Positions 1-6,389 of a DNA stretch of 33,800 bases are shown one piece after another. Within the stretch, counting starts at the first letter, position 1. Each line of letters starts with the position of its first letter. Position numbers and translations under genes: made by a program. Origin of the DNA: Candidatus Omnitrophota bacterium. GTDB lineage: Bacteria; Omnitrophota; Gorgyraeia; Gorgyraeales; Gorgyraeaceae. The DNA is taken from the NCBI GenBank assembly GCA_018902915.1, contig JAHIPS010000113.1, positions 1 through 33,800 on the forward strand. Direction: 5' to 3'. A model generated the notes under the pieces. That model was not told the origin of the DNA. It did not search any database and saw nothing but the letters and a program-made list of their open reading frames with translations.

Positions 1-12
1 CTTCTTCGCCAT
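1..12 (-). CDS. 5' end of a gene running off the left edge (first four codons)
   Basis: The reverse complement of bases 1-12 reads ATG GCG AAG AAG (M-A-K-K). It is preceded by AGAGG five bases upstream, a good Shine-Dalgarno sequence. It follows the GAF histidine kinase in the same direction, so it is probably the next gene of the signalling operon. A start such as MAKK is common for single receiver proteins, and the operon is rich in them, but nothing beyond four codons is visible. The product is therefore a guess. Confidence 0.5.
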
Positions 13-25
13 GATAACCTCTTAT

Positions 26-90
26 ATTCTTCTCGACTTCGCTCGAAGAATATTGAATACTGTTCGAGCGAACGAAGTGAGTCGAGAATA
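26..90. repeat. Imperfect inverted repeat in the 13-91 gap
   Basis: Arms beginning TATTCTTCTCGACTTC and ending GTGAGTCGAGAATA pair imperfectly around a short A/T centre. The right arm contains GAACGAAGTGAGT, which recurs inside the LpxL-Elm1 gene near 20078-20090. The element lies between the stop of the GAF kinase and the Shine-Dalgarno of the next gene. It looks like one of the dispersed palindromes of this genome rather than a terminator, because no T-run follows. Confidence 0.55.
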
Positions 91-91
91 A

Positions 92-1291
92 TTACACAGT
101 ACGTATGTCTTTCGGCAGCGTAAACGAAAATCTCGAACCGCGACCGAGCTGCGAGTCCACCCAGATCCTTCCTCTATGCAGTTCCACTATCTCTTTCGCA
201 ATGGGCAGGCCCAGGCCAGTGCCCTTTACGCCAGCTCTCTTTACCTTAGTCACTGAATAAAATTTATCAAAGACCTTGTCCAGATCTTCTTCCGCTATAC
301 CCGCGCCATTATCAATCACTCTCACCTGCACGAACCCGCCAAGGTCTTCCAGTATTATATTTACCATGCCGTTTTCTTCCGTGAACTTAATAGCGTTCGA
401 GATAAGATTCACGAGCACCCTTGTTATCTGGTCAGCGTCAAACCACATATTCACGTTCACATCAGGCATCTTCAGGTTAAGCTTTACGCCTTTAGCGTCA
501 GCATCTATCTTTAATGTCTCGTAGGAATGCTTTGCAACAATACAGATGTCCTGAAAATTTCTTTTCATATCTAGTTTTCCCGCCTCGAGTTTGGATATGT
601 CCAGCAGTTCGTTTATAAGCCGCAAGGTTCTCTCCACATTATTCATGGCAATCTCGAGAAATCTTTCCTGCTCAGCATTTATCTTCCCTGGTATCTTATC
701 AAGAAGAAGGTTCATGGCCTCTTTCACAGACGCGAGCGGCGAGCGCAATTCATGCGACACAGTGGACACGAAATCCAGTTTTATCTGGCTCGATCTCCTG
801 GCCTCTTCGTATTTCATTGCCCTGTCTATCGCGCTTGAAACATGCGCTGCTACATCATTTAACGCGTCAAGATCCTTTTTTCCAAAAACACCCCTTGTAG
901 TTTTATTATTGACATTGATAACGCCAAGAAGCTCATCCCCTGCCACCAGAAGAGGTACGCTTAAGAGAGAATTGTTATGATACCCTCCTTCTCTTTTCTC
1001 GAACCTCTTATCGCTTCGTATATCCTTTACAAGAAGCGGCTTCCTGTTCTTCGCGACCCATCCGGATACGCCCTCGCCCACCCTGGTCTTTGTGTTTTCA
1101 ATGATATCATCAGCCAGGCCCCTGGCTACCTTAATAGAAAGCTCCTGGTTCTCCTTGTCCAGAAGCATCAAAGACGCCTTTTCAACGTCCAATAACTCCG
1201 TTATCCTTTCCATCGAGGTCTTAAGACACCCCTCGAGCTCAACATTCGAGTTTATATCCTTTATCATGTCATTCCAGACCTTAATATCCAT
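92..1291 (-). CDS. GAF-domain sensor histidine kinase
   Basis: This is a soluble histidine kinase of 399 residues. A GAF domain covers about residues 15-160 (VGEGVSGWVAKNRKPLLV is typical). A HisKA domain follows with phospho-acceptor His180 in FVSTVSHELRSPL. The HATPase_c domain has its N-box at NLISNAIKF (Asn299), DNGAGIA near 327, and the GTGLGL lid near 357. No membrane segment or signal peptide is visible, so it should sense a cytoplasmic small molecule or redox state through GAF. The ATG is preceded by GAGGG, which belongs to the palindromic repeat at 1298-1363. It is the last complete gene of an operon with four receivers and another kinase, which are its likely partners. The ligand is unknown. 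Confidence 0.93.
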   Translation of the reverse strand: MDIKVWNDMIKDINSNVELEGCLKTSMERITELLDVEKASLMLLDKENQELSIKVARGLADDIIENTKTRVGEGVSGWVAKNRKPLLVKDIRSDKRFEKREGGYHNNSLLSVPLLVAGDELLGVINVNNKTTRGVFGKKDLDALNDVAAHVSSAIDRAMKYEEARRSSQIKLDFVSTVSHELRSPLASVKEAMNLLLDKIPGKINAEQERFLEIAMNNVERTLRLINELLDISKLEAGKLDMKRNFQDICIVAKHSYETLKIDADAKGVKLNLKMPDVNVNMWFDADQITRVLVNLISNAIKFTEENGMVNIILEDLGGFVQVRVIDNGAGIAEEDLDKVFDKFYSVTKVKRAGVKGTGLGLPIAKEIVELHRGRIWVDSQLGRGSRFSFTLPKDIRTV

Positions 1292-1297
1292 AACTTT

Positions 1298-1363
1298 CCC
1301 TCACCCTTCTCCCTCTCCCATAAAAACTTTTCAAGGTTTTATGGGAGAGGGCTGGGGTGAGGG
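1298..1363. repeat. 66-base palindromic repeat, copy 1 (CCCTCACCC...GGGTGAGGG)
   Basis: Inverted arms CCCTCACCC-TTCTCCCTCTCCCAT and ATGGGAGAGGGCTGGGGTGAGGG flank a short A/T loop. A second copy of equal length lies at 1748-1813, with conserved arms and a different loop. Read on the minus strand, the left arm ends in GGTGAGGG, which serves as the Shine-Dalgarno of the GAF kinase gene. Confidence 0.85.
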
Positions 1364-1738
1364 CTACCTTTCCTTGGTATAGAATTTGATTTTGTCGACG
1401 AGTTCTTCGTCGTCAAACGGCTTTGCGATAAAATCTACAGCACCGACATCCTTTGCCTCTTTAGGACAAGACCCCTTACATAATCCGGCTGAAAACAATA
1501 TTATAGGTATATTTTTTGTATCAGGATTTTGCTTTAATTTTTTGCAAACTTCATAACCATGCATTACAGGCATAAATAAATCCAGAAGCACAATATCCGG
1601 CTTTGCCTCTTTTGCTTTATCAAGGCCGCTCAATCCATCATACGCGCAAACCACCTCAAATCCTTTTGATTCAAGGCGCGTCTTTGTAACTTTTATTATG
1701 TCTCGCTCGTCGTCGACGATTAATACTTTCGTAGGCAT
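1364..1738 (-). CDS. Single-domain response regulator (receiver only)
   Basis: This protein of 124 residues is a complete CheY-like receiver with no output domain. It has the acidic pair in VLIVDDERD, phospho-acceptor Asp53 in IVLLDLFMP, Ser83 at the switch position (Thr/Ser), and Lys106 in FIAKPFDD. The stretch GLCKGSCPKEAKDVGA between switch and lysine is Cys-containing and longer than in its neighbours. It is the fourth of four consecutive receiver genes and ends one base past repeat copy 1. Its Shine-Dalgarno GAGGG comes from repeat copy 2. It probably acts in a phosphorelay or by protein-protein contact, since no DNA-binding region is present. Confidence 0.92.
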   Translation of the reverse strand: MPTKVLIVDDERDIIKVTKTRLESKGFEVVCAYDGLSGLDKAKEAKPDIVLLDLFMPVMHGYEVCKKLKQNPDTKNIPIILFSAGLCKGSCPKEAKDVGAVDFIAKPFDDEELVDKIKFYTKER

Positions 1739-1747
1739 AATGTTTTT

Positions 1748-1813
1748 CCCTCACTCTTCTCCCTCTCCCATAAAAAATAAAAGATTTTTTATGGGAGAGG
1801 GCTGGGGTGAGGG
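1748..1813. repeat. 66-base palindromic repeat, copy 2
   Basis: It has the same arms as the element at 1298-1363, with one C/T difference in the left arm and a different A/T loop. Compensating similarity in the arms with a free loop suggests a folded RNA or DNA hairpin is what is kept. On the minus strand it supplies GAGGG nine bases before the ATG at 1738. Confidence 0.85.
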
Positions 1814-1817
1814 CTCT

Positions 1818-2192
1818 TTACATCTTCAATATCTCTTTTATCTTCATAACCAGGATATCGAGCTCGAACGGCTTTTCAACATAGCCTGAGATCTTCTGAA
1901 AAGCAAATAAGTCCCGCACCTTTTCCTCTTCCTTGCCGCTAAGCACCAAAATAGGAATATTCTTTGTCTTGGGAAGCTTTCGTATCTCTTTCAAACACGT
2001 ATACCCGTCCATCTTGGGCATCATAATGTCCAGAATAATCAGATCAGGCACCTCCTGCTCTGCAACCTTTACGCCTACATCGCCATCACCAGCAGTCACC
2101 ACCTTGAAATTCTCCTGCTCGAATCTCATCTTCAAAAGTTTCTGCATGTCTTCTTCGTCATCTATCACCAGGATCTTTTTTTGTACGTCCAT
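1818..2192 (-). CDS. Single-domain response regulator (receiver only, variant switch region)
   Basis: This is a receiver domain of 124 residues. The phospho-acceptor is Asp55 in LIILDIMMP, Ser85 replaces the usual Thr in ILVLSGKEE, and Lys107 lies in YVEKPF. After the switch the chain reads KVRDLFAFQKISGYVEKPF, not the usual GADDYLTKPF pattern. The receiver at 2564-2935 has a near-identical stretch, so these two form a subfamily. A strong Shine-Dalgarno (GAGGAGG) lies four bases before the ATG. It is third in a run of four receivers and has no output domain. It could be a phosphorelay intermediate or a docking partner. Confidence 0.92.
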   Translation of the reverse strand: MDVQKKILVIDDEEDMQKLLKMRFEQENFKVVTAGDGDVGVKVAEQEVPDLIILDIMMPKMDGYTCLKEIRKLPKTKNIPILVLSGKEEEKVRDLFAFQKISGYVEKPFELDILVMKIKEILKM

Positions 2193-2202
2193 ACACCCTC
2201 CT

Positions 2203-2571
2203 CTAGTCTAACAACTCCTTTATCTTCGCCAGTAGCACCTCTGGTTCAAACGGCTTTGTTATATACGTGTCTGCGCCCATTTCCTTACCGATCTGTTTAT
2301 CCTTGTTCTCTGCCCGCGCAGTAAACATGATAATAGGTATATGCTTGTATTTTTCGTCAAACTTGAGCATCCTGCAGACCTTGTAACCATCGATCTTGGG
2401 AAGCATTAGATCCAGGATCAGTAAATCCGGACCTGTAGACCTGGCCTTATCCAATCCTTCCTGGCCATCAACTGCCTCGGTTATATCAAAACCAACTGCC
2501 TCCAGCCGAAACTTCAACATCTTCCGTAAATCTTCTTCGTCGTCGACTATAAGAATTTTTTTCTTATCCAT
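2203..2571 (-). CDS. Single-domain response regulator (receiver only)
   Basis: This is a canonical receiver of 122 residues. It has the acidic pair in ILIVDDEED, Asp54 in LLILDLMLP, Thr84 in IIMFTARAE, and Lys106 in TYITKPFEP. All catalytic positions are intact, and there is no effector domain. Its start overlaps the end of the preceding receiver gene by eight bases, which implies translational coupling. It is the most conventional of the four and could be the direct target of either flanking kinase. Confidence 0.93.
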   Translation of the reverse strand: MDKKKILIVDDEEDLRKMLKFRLEAVGFDITEAVDGQEGLDKARSTGPDLLILDLMLPKIDGYKVCRMLKFDEKYKHIPIIMFTARAENKDKQIGKEMGADTYITKPFEPEVLLAKIKELLD

Positions 2572-2935
2572 TGACCAACCCCCTTATTTTTTGCATTAAA
2601 TCCCTTGCGTCAAATGGTTTCTCTACAAAAAAGGATATCCCTTCAAGCGCAAAGAGATCTCCCACTTTTTTCTTTTCCTTAGCAGTCAAAACAATGATAG
2701 GTATATCCTTATACTCGTCTTCTTTTTTCATCTCTCTCAATGCAGTATAGCCGTCCATGCCAGGAAGCATGACATCTAATAAAATCGCGTCTGGCCTTTT
2801 CATCTTCACAGCCTTAAGCATCTCAGCCCCATCCTGCGCAGACATAAACTCAAACCCCTCTCCTTCTATTCTTAACTTTAGCATCTTCAATAAATCCACA
2901 TCATCATCTACAACCAATACCCTTTTTTTATCCAT
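2564..2935 (-). CDS. Single-domain response regulator (receiver only, variant switch region)
   Basis: This is a receiver domain of 123 residues with VLVVDDDVD, Asp54 in AILLDVMLP, Thr84 in IIVLTAKEK and Lys106 in FFVEKPF. The segment KVGDLFALEGISFFVEKPF closely matches the receiver at 1818-2192, so the two probably arose by duplication. A good GGAGG lies six bases before the ATG. It is the first receiver downstream of the kinase at 2949-4136 in the same operon. Confidence 0.92.
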   Translation of the reverse strand: MDKKRVLVVDDDVDLLKMLKLRIEGEGFEFMSAQDGAEMLKAVKMKRPDAILLDVMLPGMDGYTALREMKKEDEYKDIPIIVLTAKEKKKVGDLFALEGISFFVEKPFDARDLMQKIRGLVNG

Positions 2936-2948
2936 TATTTACCTCCAG

Positions 2949-4136
2949 TTACAAAGTATTATTCTTGCTCTTCAACTCCTTCTCAGCTTTCTTAATCAAT
3001 CCCTCTTTGTCTTTTGCGTCATCAGGATAAACCGCAACCCCAAAATTTAAAGAAACTCTGACCTTGCCTTTCATCCTGCCTATTATCTTCTCCGCGCCTG
3101 AAGAGTCTGTTCCTGCCATTATAACTATGAACTCGCCGTCCTTAAACCTAGTAACCTTGTCTTCTGGTCCTCTTACTACAGAGTGAATATTCTTTTCCAG
3201 CTCACTAATCGCCTCTTCAGTGGCGTCCTTGCGATTCCTGATTGCAAAAATAATAAGAGCGAGTTTCATGTCATTATATTTCGCCCTTTCTATTGCCTCG
3301 TCCAGCAGGAAATTAAACTCAGTATCCTTATCATAGACAGGCAATGCAAATATAAACTGACTGCCTTTATCCTTTTTGGATTCGACCCATATGTCGCCGC
3401 CGTGAAAACCTATAATACGCTTGCATACAGCAAGCCCAAGCCCAATACCAGCATGACGACGCGTCATACTGGTATCAAGGGGATTTAAGGTCTTGAATAG
3501 CCATGGGGCATCTTCTTTCGGGATACCTATTCCAGCATCCTCCACGATAACCTTTATTACTTTTTTCCCGTCTATACGACCGTCGCTGCTAGATATCTTT
3601 ATGCTACCGTTGGGCTTATTGAATTTTATCGCGTTTGATATAAGATTTTTTAATGCCTGGCTTATTCTATCAGGGTCAAACCACGTCTTCTCTATATTAT
3701 CCGAGAGCTCCATTTCAAAGCCAAGATTATTTTTCTCCGCGATAGGTCTTGTCAAGACATAAACATCCTTTATGATCTCATTTATATCCATCTTTCTCTT
3801 GTGCATAGTGACCCTGCCTGATTCTAATTTTGAAAAATCCAGGATGTTGGCTATGATGCCGACGAGCCTGTCTATATTATTCTTTGCCATGCTAAGAAAA
3901 TTCTTCTGCTCCACATTGATAGGACCAGCGATACCATCCAGCACGAGAGAAACGCTTTCCTTTATCGAAGTCAGGGGCGTGCGCAGCTCGTGTGAGATAA
4001 TGGACACAAAATCAGACTTTACCTTTGAAAGCTTCTCTATATCCTCGTTCGCCTTCAAAAGCGCCTGTTTTAGTTCTGCAATCTCTTTTTGCTGTTTAGT
4101 TATTTTAACAGCTCCCCCTCGATTATCAACAGACAA
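2949..4136 (-). CDS. Sensor histidine kinase with a degenerate GGDEF-like C-terminal domain
   Basis: This protein has up to 395 residues. A short coiled coil (residues 12-40) leads into HisKA with His49 in FVSIISHELRTPL. HATPase_c follows, with NLISNAIKF, EDAGIGIP and AGIGLGL motifs, ending near residue 267. The last 125 residues resemble a GGDEF domain: RFKDGEFIVIMAG sits where RYGGDEF is expected, and NFGVAVYPDDAKDKEGL matches the conserved end. KDGEF replaces GGDEF, so diguanylate cyclase activity is unlikely. There is no sensor domain or membrane segment. The listed start is a TTG without a Shine-Dalgarno; a strong GGGGGAG lies inside the frame, eight bases before an ATA codon at about residue 12. 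The true start is therefore uncertain. It is the first gene of the operon behind the promoter at 4189-4216. Confidence 0.88.
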   Translation of the reverse strand: MSVDNRGGAVKITKQQKEIAELKQALLKANEDIEKLSKVKSDFVSIISHELRTPLTSIKESVSLVLDGIAGPINVEQKNFLSMAKNNIDRLVGIIANILDFSKLESGRVTMHKRKMDINEIIKDVYVLTRPIAEKNNLGFEMELSDNIEKTWFDPDRISQALKNLISNAIKFNKPNGSIKISSSDGRIDGKKVIKVIVEDAGIGIPKEDAPWLFKTLNPLDTSMTRRHAGIGLGLAVCKRIIGFHGGDIWVESKKDKGSQFIFALPVYDKDTEFNFLLDEAIERAKYNDMKLALIIFAIRNRKDATEEAISELEKNIHSVVRGPEDKVTRFKDGEFIVIMAGTDSSGAEKIIGRMKGKVRVSLNFGVAVYPDDAKDKEGLIKKAEKELKSKNNTL

Positions 4137-4188
4137 TATACTTTTATAGCTATAAAAACCTCATCAATATATGGGCTATATAGACACT

Positions 4189-4216
4189 ATTATATACGAA
4201 AAAACTAACTAGTCAA
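4189..4216 (-). promoter_or_regulatory. Promoter for the kinase/receiver operon
   Basis: On the minus strand TTGACT (4211-4216) and TATAAT (4189-4194) are separated by 16 bases, close to the sigma-70 consensus. It lies about 50 bases upstream of the kinase start at 4136 and inside the gap 4137-4257, which holds no gene. Confidence 0.65.
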
Positions 4217-4257
4217 ATTTTATTCGTGGAAACTTGGGGAGTTATACGGTTTGAAGG

Positions 4258-4917
4258 TTAAAAGGCGATTTTTAGCTTTGTTCCCACTGCATTGTAGTCG
4301 GTCCACTTGCCGCTGGATGAGGATTTGGAGCGCTGCCAGAGATAATATAATTCTCCCTTGAGCGTTTTGGTAATATTGAAGGTGAGGCCGGAAAAGAACC
4401 TGTTTCTGTTGAGCTCCTGTGAGTCAGAATCGAAAAAGGTCTCGTCCGCGACATATGGCTGGATCTTGTATTCTGTAAGGATGATGGGAGGCGTTATAGA
4501 AAGTTTATTCCTGTACTGCCAGACTTCATCCGCGTCTTCGCGTTCCCTGAACTCAAACCTGCTTTTGTTGCTGAATGAAAAATCCTGAAATTTCCATTTT
4601 ATGGTCCCGTTTATGTTGGGCTGGTACTCGGTTTTCCATCCGCCGCTTTTTTCCTCATTTATATGCCTGTAATTAACACTCAGGTCAAACCAGTCTGCCA
4701 GGCCTGAGTACGCAATGCCGACATCCGTGTGATTGTAATAGGGATTGTGCATATCATCTCCCCAGCGAAATTCCTGCTCTACACTGGCCTTCCATTCGTC
4801 CGCAAGTTTGACAGACGCGCTTTCTGTATTCCAGTACTGCCAGTCTCCGTCGTCAAAGGCAAAGGCGGCCTGGCCTGTAAAAATGATTATAGCAGCTAAT
4901 ACAACGATCATCGCCAT
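4258..4917 (-). CDS. DUF2490-like outer-membrane beta-barrel protein
   Basis: This protein has about 219 residues with a signal peptide (MAMIVVLAAIIIFTGQAAFA) and a mature part of alternating aromatic/polar strands. It begins DDGDWQYWNTESASVKL and ends with the strand GTKLKIAF, an outer-membrane C-terminus. The pattern of W-Y-N-T at the start, R-F-E-F-R-E-R in the middle and an R-N-R-F-F-S-G-L-T-F strand fits the DUF2490 family, whose function is unknown. I prefer the ATG at 4917 to the ORF start at 4941 because GGAGGAG lies just before it; the ATG at 4911 is also possible. It is a single gene with its own promoter (4940-4968). It probably sits in the outer membrane, but its role cannot be told. 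Confidence 0.75.
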   Translation of the reverse strand: MAMIVVLAAIIIFTGQAAFAFDDGDWQYWNTESASVKLADEWKASVEQEFRWGDDMHNPYYNHTDVGIAYSGLADWFDLSVNYRHINEEKSGGWKTEYQPNINGTIKWKFQDFSFSNKSRFEFREREDADEVWQYRNKLSITPPIILTEYKIQPYVADETFFDSDSQELNRNRFFSGLTFNITKTLKGELYYLWQRSKSSSSGKWTDYNAVGTKLKIAF

Positions 4918-4939
4918 GTCTCCTCCGGATTTCACAGGC

Positions 4940-4968
4940 ACTATACATTAATCTAATCAAGGTTTCAA
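4940..4968 (-). promoter_or_regulatory. Promoter for the DUF2490-like gene
   Basis: On the minus strand TTGAAA (4963-4968) and TATAGT (4940-4945) are separated by 17 bases. It lies 23 bases upstream of the preferred ATG at 4917, which implies a short leader containing the GGAGGAG ribosome site. It also supports rejecting the longer ORF start at 4941, which overlaps the -10 box. Confidence 0.6.
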
Positions 4969-5043
4969 GAAAAATATTGAATTTTTTTGAAAGAAAATGA
5001 GGGGGTACCGTGTCTAATATAAATACAGTGACTATCTATAAAA

Positions 5044-5062
5044 CTGTCAACAGTGATGACAG
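5044..5062. promoter_or_regulatory. Inverted repeat upstream of the toxin-antitoxin promoter
   Basis: CTGTCA and TGACAG are separated by seven bases, about 27 bases upstream of the -35 box. It could be a second operator for the AbrB-type antitoxin, which in such modules often represses its own promoter. This is inference from position and symmetry only. Confidence 0.35.
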
Positions 5063-5080
5063 AATTTGATATTTAATATA

Positions 5081-5103
5081 TTCATATATTGACAAAATAT
5101 GAA
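5081..5103. promoter_or_regulatory. Possible operator: TTCATAT-N9-ATATGAA
   Basis: A perfect 7-base inverted repeat straddles the -35 box (5089-5094) of the toxin-antitoxin promoter. A dimeric AbrB-type antitoxin bound here would block polymerase, which is the usual autoregulation of such modules. The site is seen in the sequence; its function is inferred. Confidence 0.45.
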
Positions 5104-5116
5104 AATATGGTATAAT
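5089..5116 (+). promoter_or_regulatory. Consensus promoter of the toxin-antitoxin operon
   Basis: TTGACA (5089-5094) and TATAAT (5111-5116) match the sigma-70 consensus perfectly, with a 16-base spacer. Transcription should begin near 5123. That puts the ORF-track ATG at 5121 before or at the start site and favours the ATG at 5142. Confidence 0.75.
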
Positions 5117-5141
5117 TGATATGGAAAGAGGGGTGATTAAT

Positions 5142-5411
5142 ATGTTAAGGAAATTAGGGCAGAATTATCAGATTGCTCTACCTAGGGAGGTGATAAAAAG
5201 CCTCCATCTCCATATCAATGATTATTTTGATATAAGGGTAAAGGACAGAAAAATCGTGTTAGAGCCGCAGCTTGTAATACCCAAAGACCAGGCCTATTTT
5301 TATACTCCTGAATGGCAAAAGGAAGAAACCGAAGCCCACGAGGATATCAAAAAAGGCCGTGTTACCAAGACCAAAAATACCAAAGAGTTATTTAAAAAAA
5401 TGGATGAGTGA
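5142..5411 (+). CDS. AbrB/SpoVT-type antitoxin
   Basis: This protein of 89 residues has an N-terminal swapped-hairpin DNA-binding domain. It starts MLRKLGQNYQIALPREVIKSL and continues HINDYFDIRVKDRKIVLEPQ, the usual AbrB pattern. The C-terminal tail is charged (KEETEAHEDIKKGR) and probably wraps the toxin. The start at 5142 is chosen because AGAGGGG lies six bases upstream and the promoter makes the ATG at 5121 unlikely. It is followed by the toxin gene with an overlap, typical of type II modules. It should neutralise the toxin and repress its own promoter through the repeats at 5044-5103. Confidence 0.85.
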   Translation: MLRKLGQNYQIALPREVIKSLHLHINDYFDIRVKDRKIVLEPQLVIPKDQAYFYTPEWQKEETEAHEDIKKGRVTKTKNTKELFKKMDE

Positions 5412-5668
5412 TGCGTGTAGAAGCCACCCAAACATTTATCAGGCTATACAAGAAACTACCAGAAGAAGTTAAGGAAAAAACCAAAAAAGCTATTGAACTT
5501 CTCGAGGCAAACCCTTCGCATCCTTCCCTGGGGCACAAAAAGATGTCTGGCCAAAAAGATATATTTGAGATCAGGGTCTCTAAGAATTACCGCATTACCT
5601 ACCAAAGGATAAATGATACTGCCTATCTAAGAAAAATAGGCACTCACGATCTACTGCGCAATCCTTAG
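5411..5668 (+). CDS. RelE/ParE-superfamily toxin
   Basis: This protein has 85 residues. It starts MRVEATQTFIRLYKKLPEEV and has the helix hairpin KEKTKKAIELLEANP. It then has the beta-sheet core IFEIRVSKNYRITYQ and the terminal strand LRKIGTHDLL, as expected for a RelE/ParE fold. These act as ribosome-dependent mRNA interferases or gyrase poisons; which one cannot be told. The ATG at 5411 shares one base with the antitoxin stop (TGATG); a GTG one codon earlier is also in frame. The module is inserted between the DUF2490-like gene and kdsC and transcribes toward kdsC. Confidence 0.85.
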   Translation: MRVEATQTFIRLYKKLPEEVKEKTKKAIELLEANPSHPSLGHKKMSGQKDIFEIRVSKNYRITYQRINDTAYLRKIGTHDLLRNP

Positions 5669-5687
5669 AAAAATCCCAAAAAATGAG

Positions 5688-6203
5688 TTATTTTGTATAT
5701 GCGGAGATTGCTTTATCCCAGCGGCCCTGGGATTTTAGGATGATCTCGGCGAGTTCGCGGACAGCGCCTTTGCCGCCGTGTTTCTGCGTGGTATAGTGGG
5801 CAATGTTTCTTACTTCCTGGATGGCGTTTGGAGGCGCTACTGCAAGACCGGCCCGTTTTATTATAGGCAGGTCCAGAAGGTCATCTCCCATGAAGCAGAC
5901 TTCGCTATCTTTTACGTGGAATTTTTTAAGGACCTTCTGGTAGATCTTGAGTTTATAGTGATCCGAATATACTGCTGCGACGCGCATGTCTTTAGCGCGC
6001 TTTAAGACTGCCCTGGTCTTTTTAGCAGTGATGATGACTGTTTTTATACCGGATTTACGAAGAAGAAAAACACCAAGGCCGTCTGTAACATTAAAAAACT
6101 TCAGCTCGTCCCCGAAATTGTCATAAATAATGCGGCCGTCTGTTAAAACACCGTCCACATCGAGTATCAGCAGTTTTACTTTTTTCGCGCGGTCCTCTGT
6201 CAT
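5688..6203 (-). CDS. kdsC: 3-deoxy-D-manno-octulosonate 8-phosphate phosphatase (KdsC)
   Basis: This HAD-family phosphatase of 171 residues removes phosphate from Kdo-8-phosphate to give Kdo. It has the nucleophile motif LLILDVDGVLTDGRI (Asp15, Asp17), motif II in VIITAKKTRAV, and motif III/IV in CFMGDDLLDLPIIKRAGL. The C-terminal GGKGAVRELAE lid is typical of tetrameric KdsC. The length matches the family. No clear Shine-Dalgarno precedes the ATG. It is the last gene of the Kdo block and is separated from kdsD by a nucleotidyltransferase gene pair. The toxin gene faces it tail to tail, 19 bases away, with no terminator visible between them. Confidence 0.93.
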   Translation of the reverse strand: MTEDRAKKVKLLILDVDGVLTDGRIIYDNFGDELKFFNVTDGLGVFLLRKSGIKTVIITAKKTRAVLKRAKDMRVAAVYSDHYKLKIYQKVLKKFHVKDSEVCFMGDDLLDLPIIKRAGLAVAPPNAIQEVRNIAHYTTQKHGGKGAVRELAEIILKSQGRWDKAISAYTK

Positions 6204-6213
6204 ATTGATTAGA

Positions 6214-6387
6214 TTAAGTCAGGCTAAAAGGCCTATTGCAAGCTAATAGCCTTTTTTGTTTTTTATTAGTTTCTCTATCTACTGTATATTTTAAATTCAA
6301 ATTAACGAATTTCAGATAATCATCCATGGATAACTGTCTTTTATAAGCGCTTTTATCTCTAATAATGGGGAAGTTTAGTTTTTCCAC
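6214..6387 (-). CDS. Small protein (57 residues) paired with the nucleotidyltransferase
   Basis: This ORF is missing from the supplied track. It starts at GTG (6387), with AGGA seven bases upstream, and ends at TAA (6214-6216). The protein begins MEKLNFPIIRDKSAYKRQLS, continues MDDYLKFVNLNLKYTVDR and ends LACNRPFSLT. It is basic, likely helical, and has no membrane segment. It begins just after the stop of the nucleotidyltransferase and would be translationally coupled; a second GTG at 6393 overlaps that stop. The pairing suggests a two-gene module, perhaps toxin-antitoxin-like. I do not recognise a named family. Confidence 0.6.
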   Translation of the reverse strand: MEKLNFPIIRDKSAYKRQLSMDDYLKFVNLNLKYTVDRETNKKQKRLLACNRPFSLT

Positions 6388-6389
6388 TT

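Noticed and set aside
6220-6255. Terminator-like hairpin AAAAGGC...GCCTTTT
   Set aside because: Its stem is imperfect, it lies within the 57-residue ORF, and it lacks a proper T-run on the minus strand.
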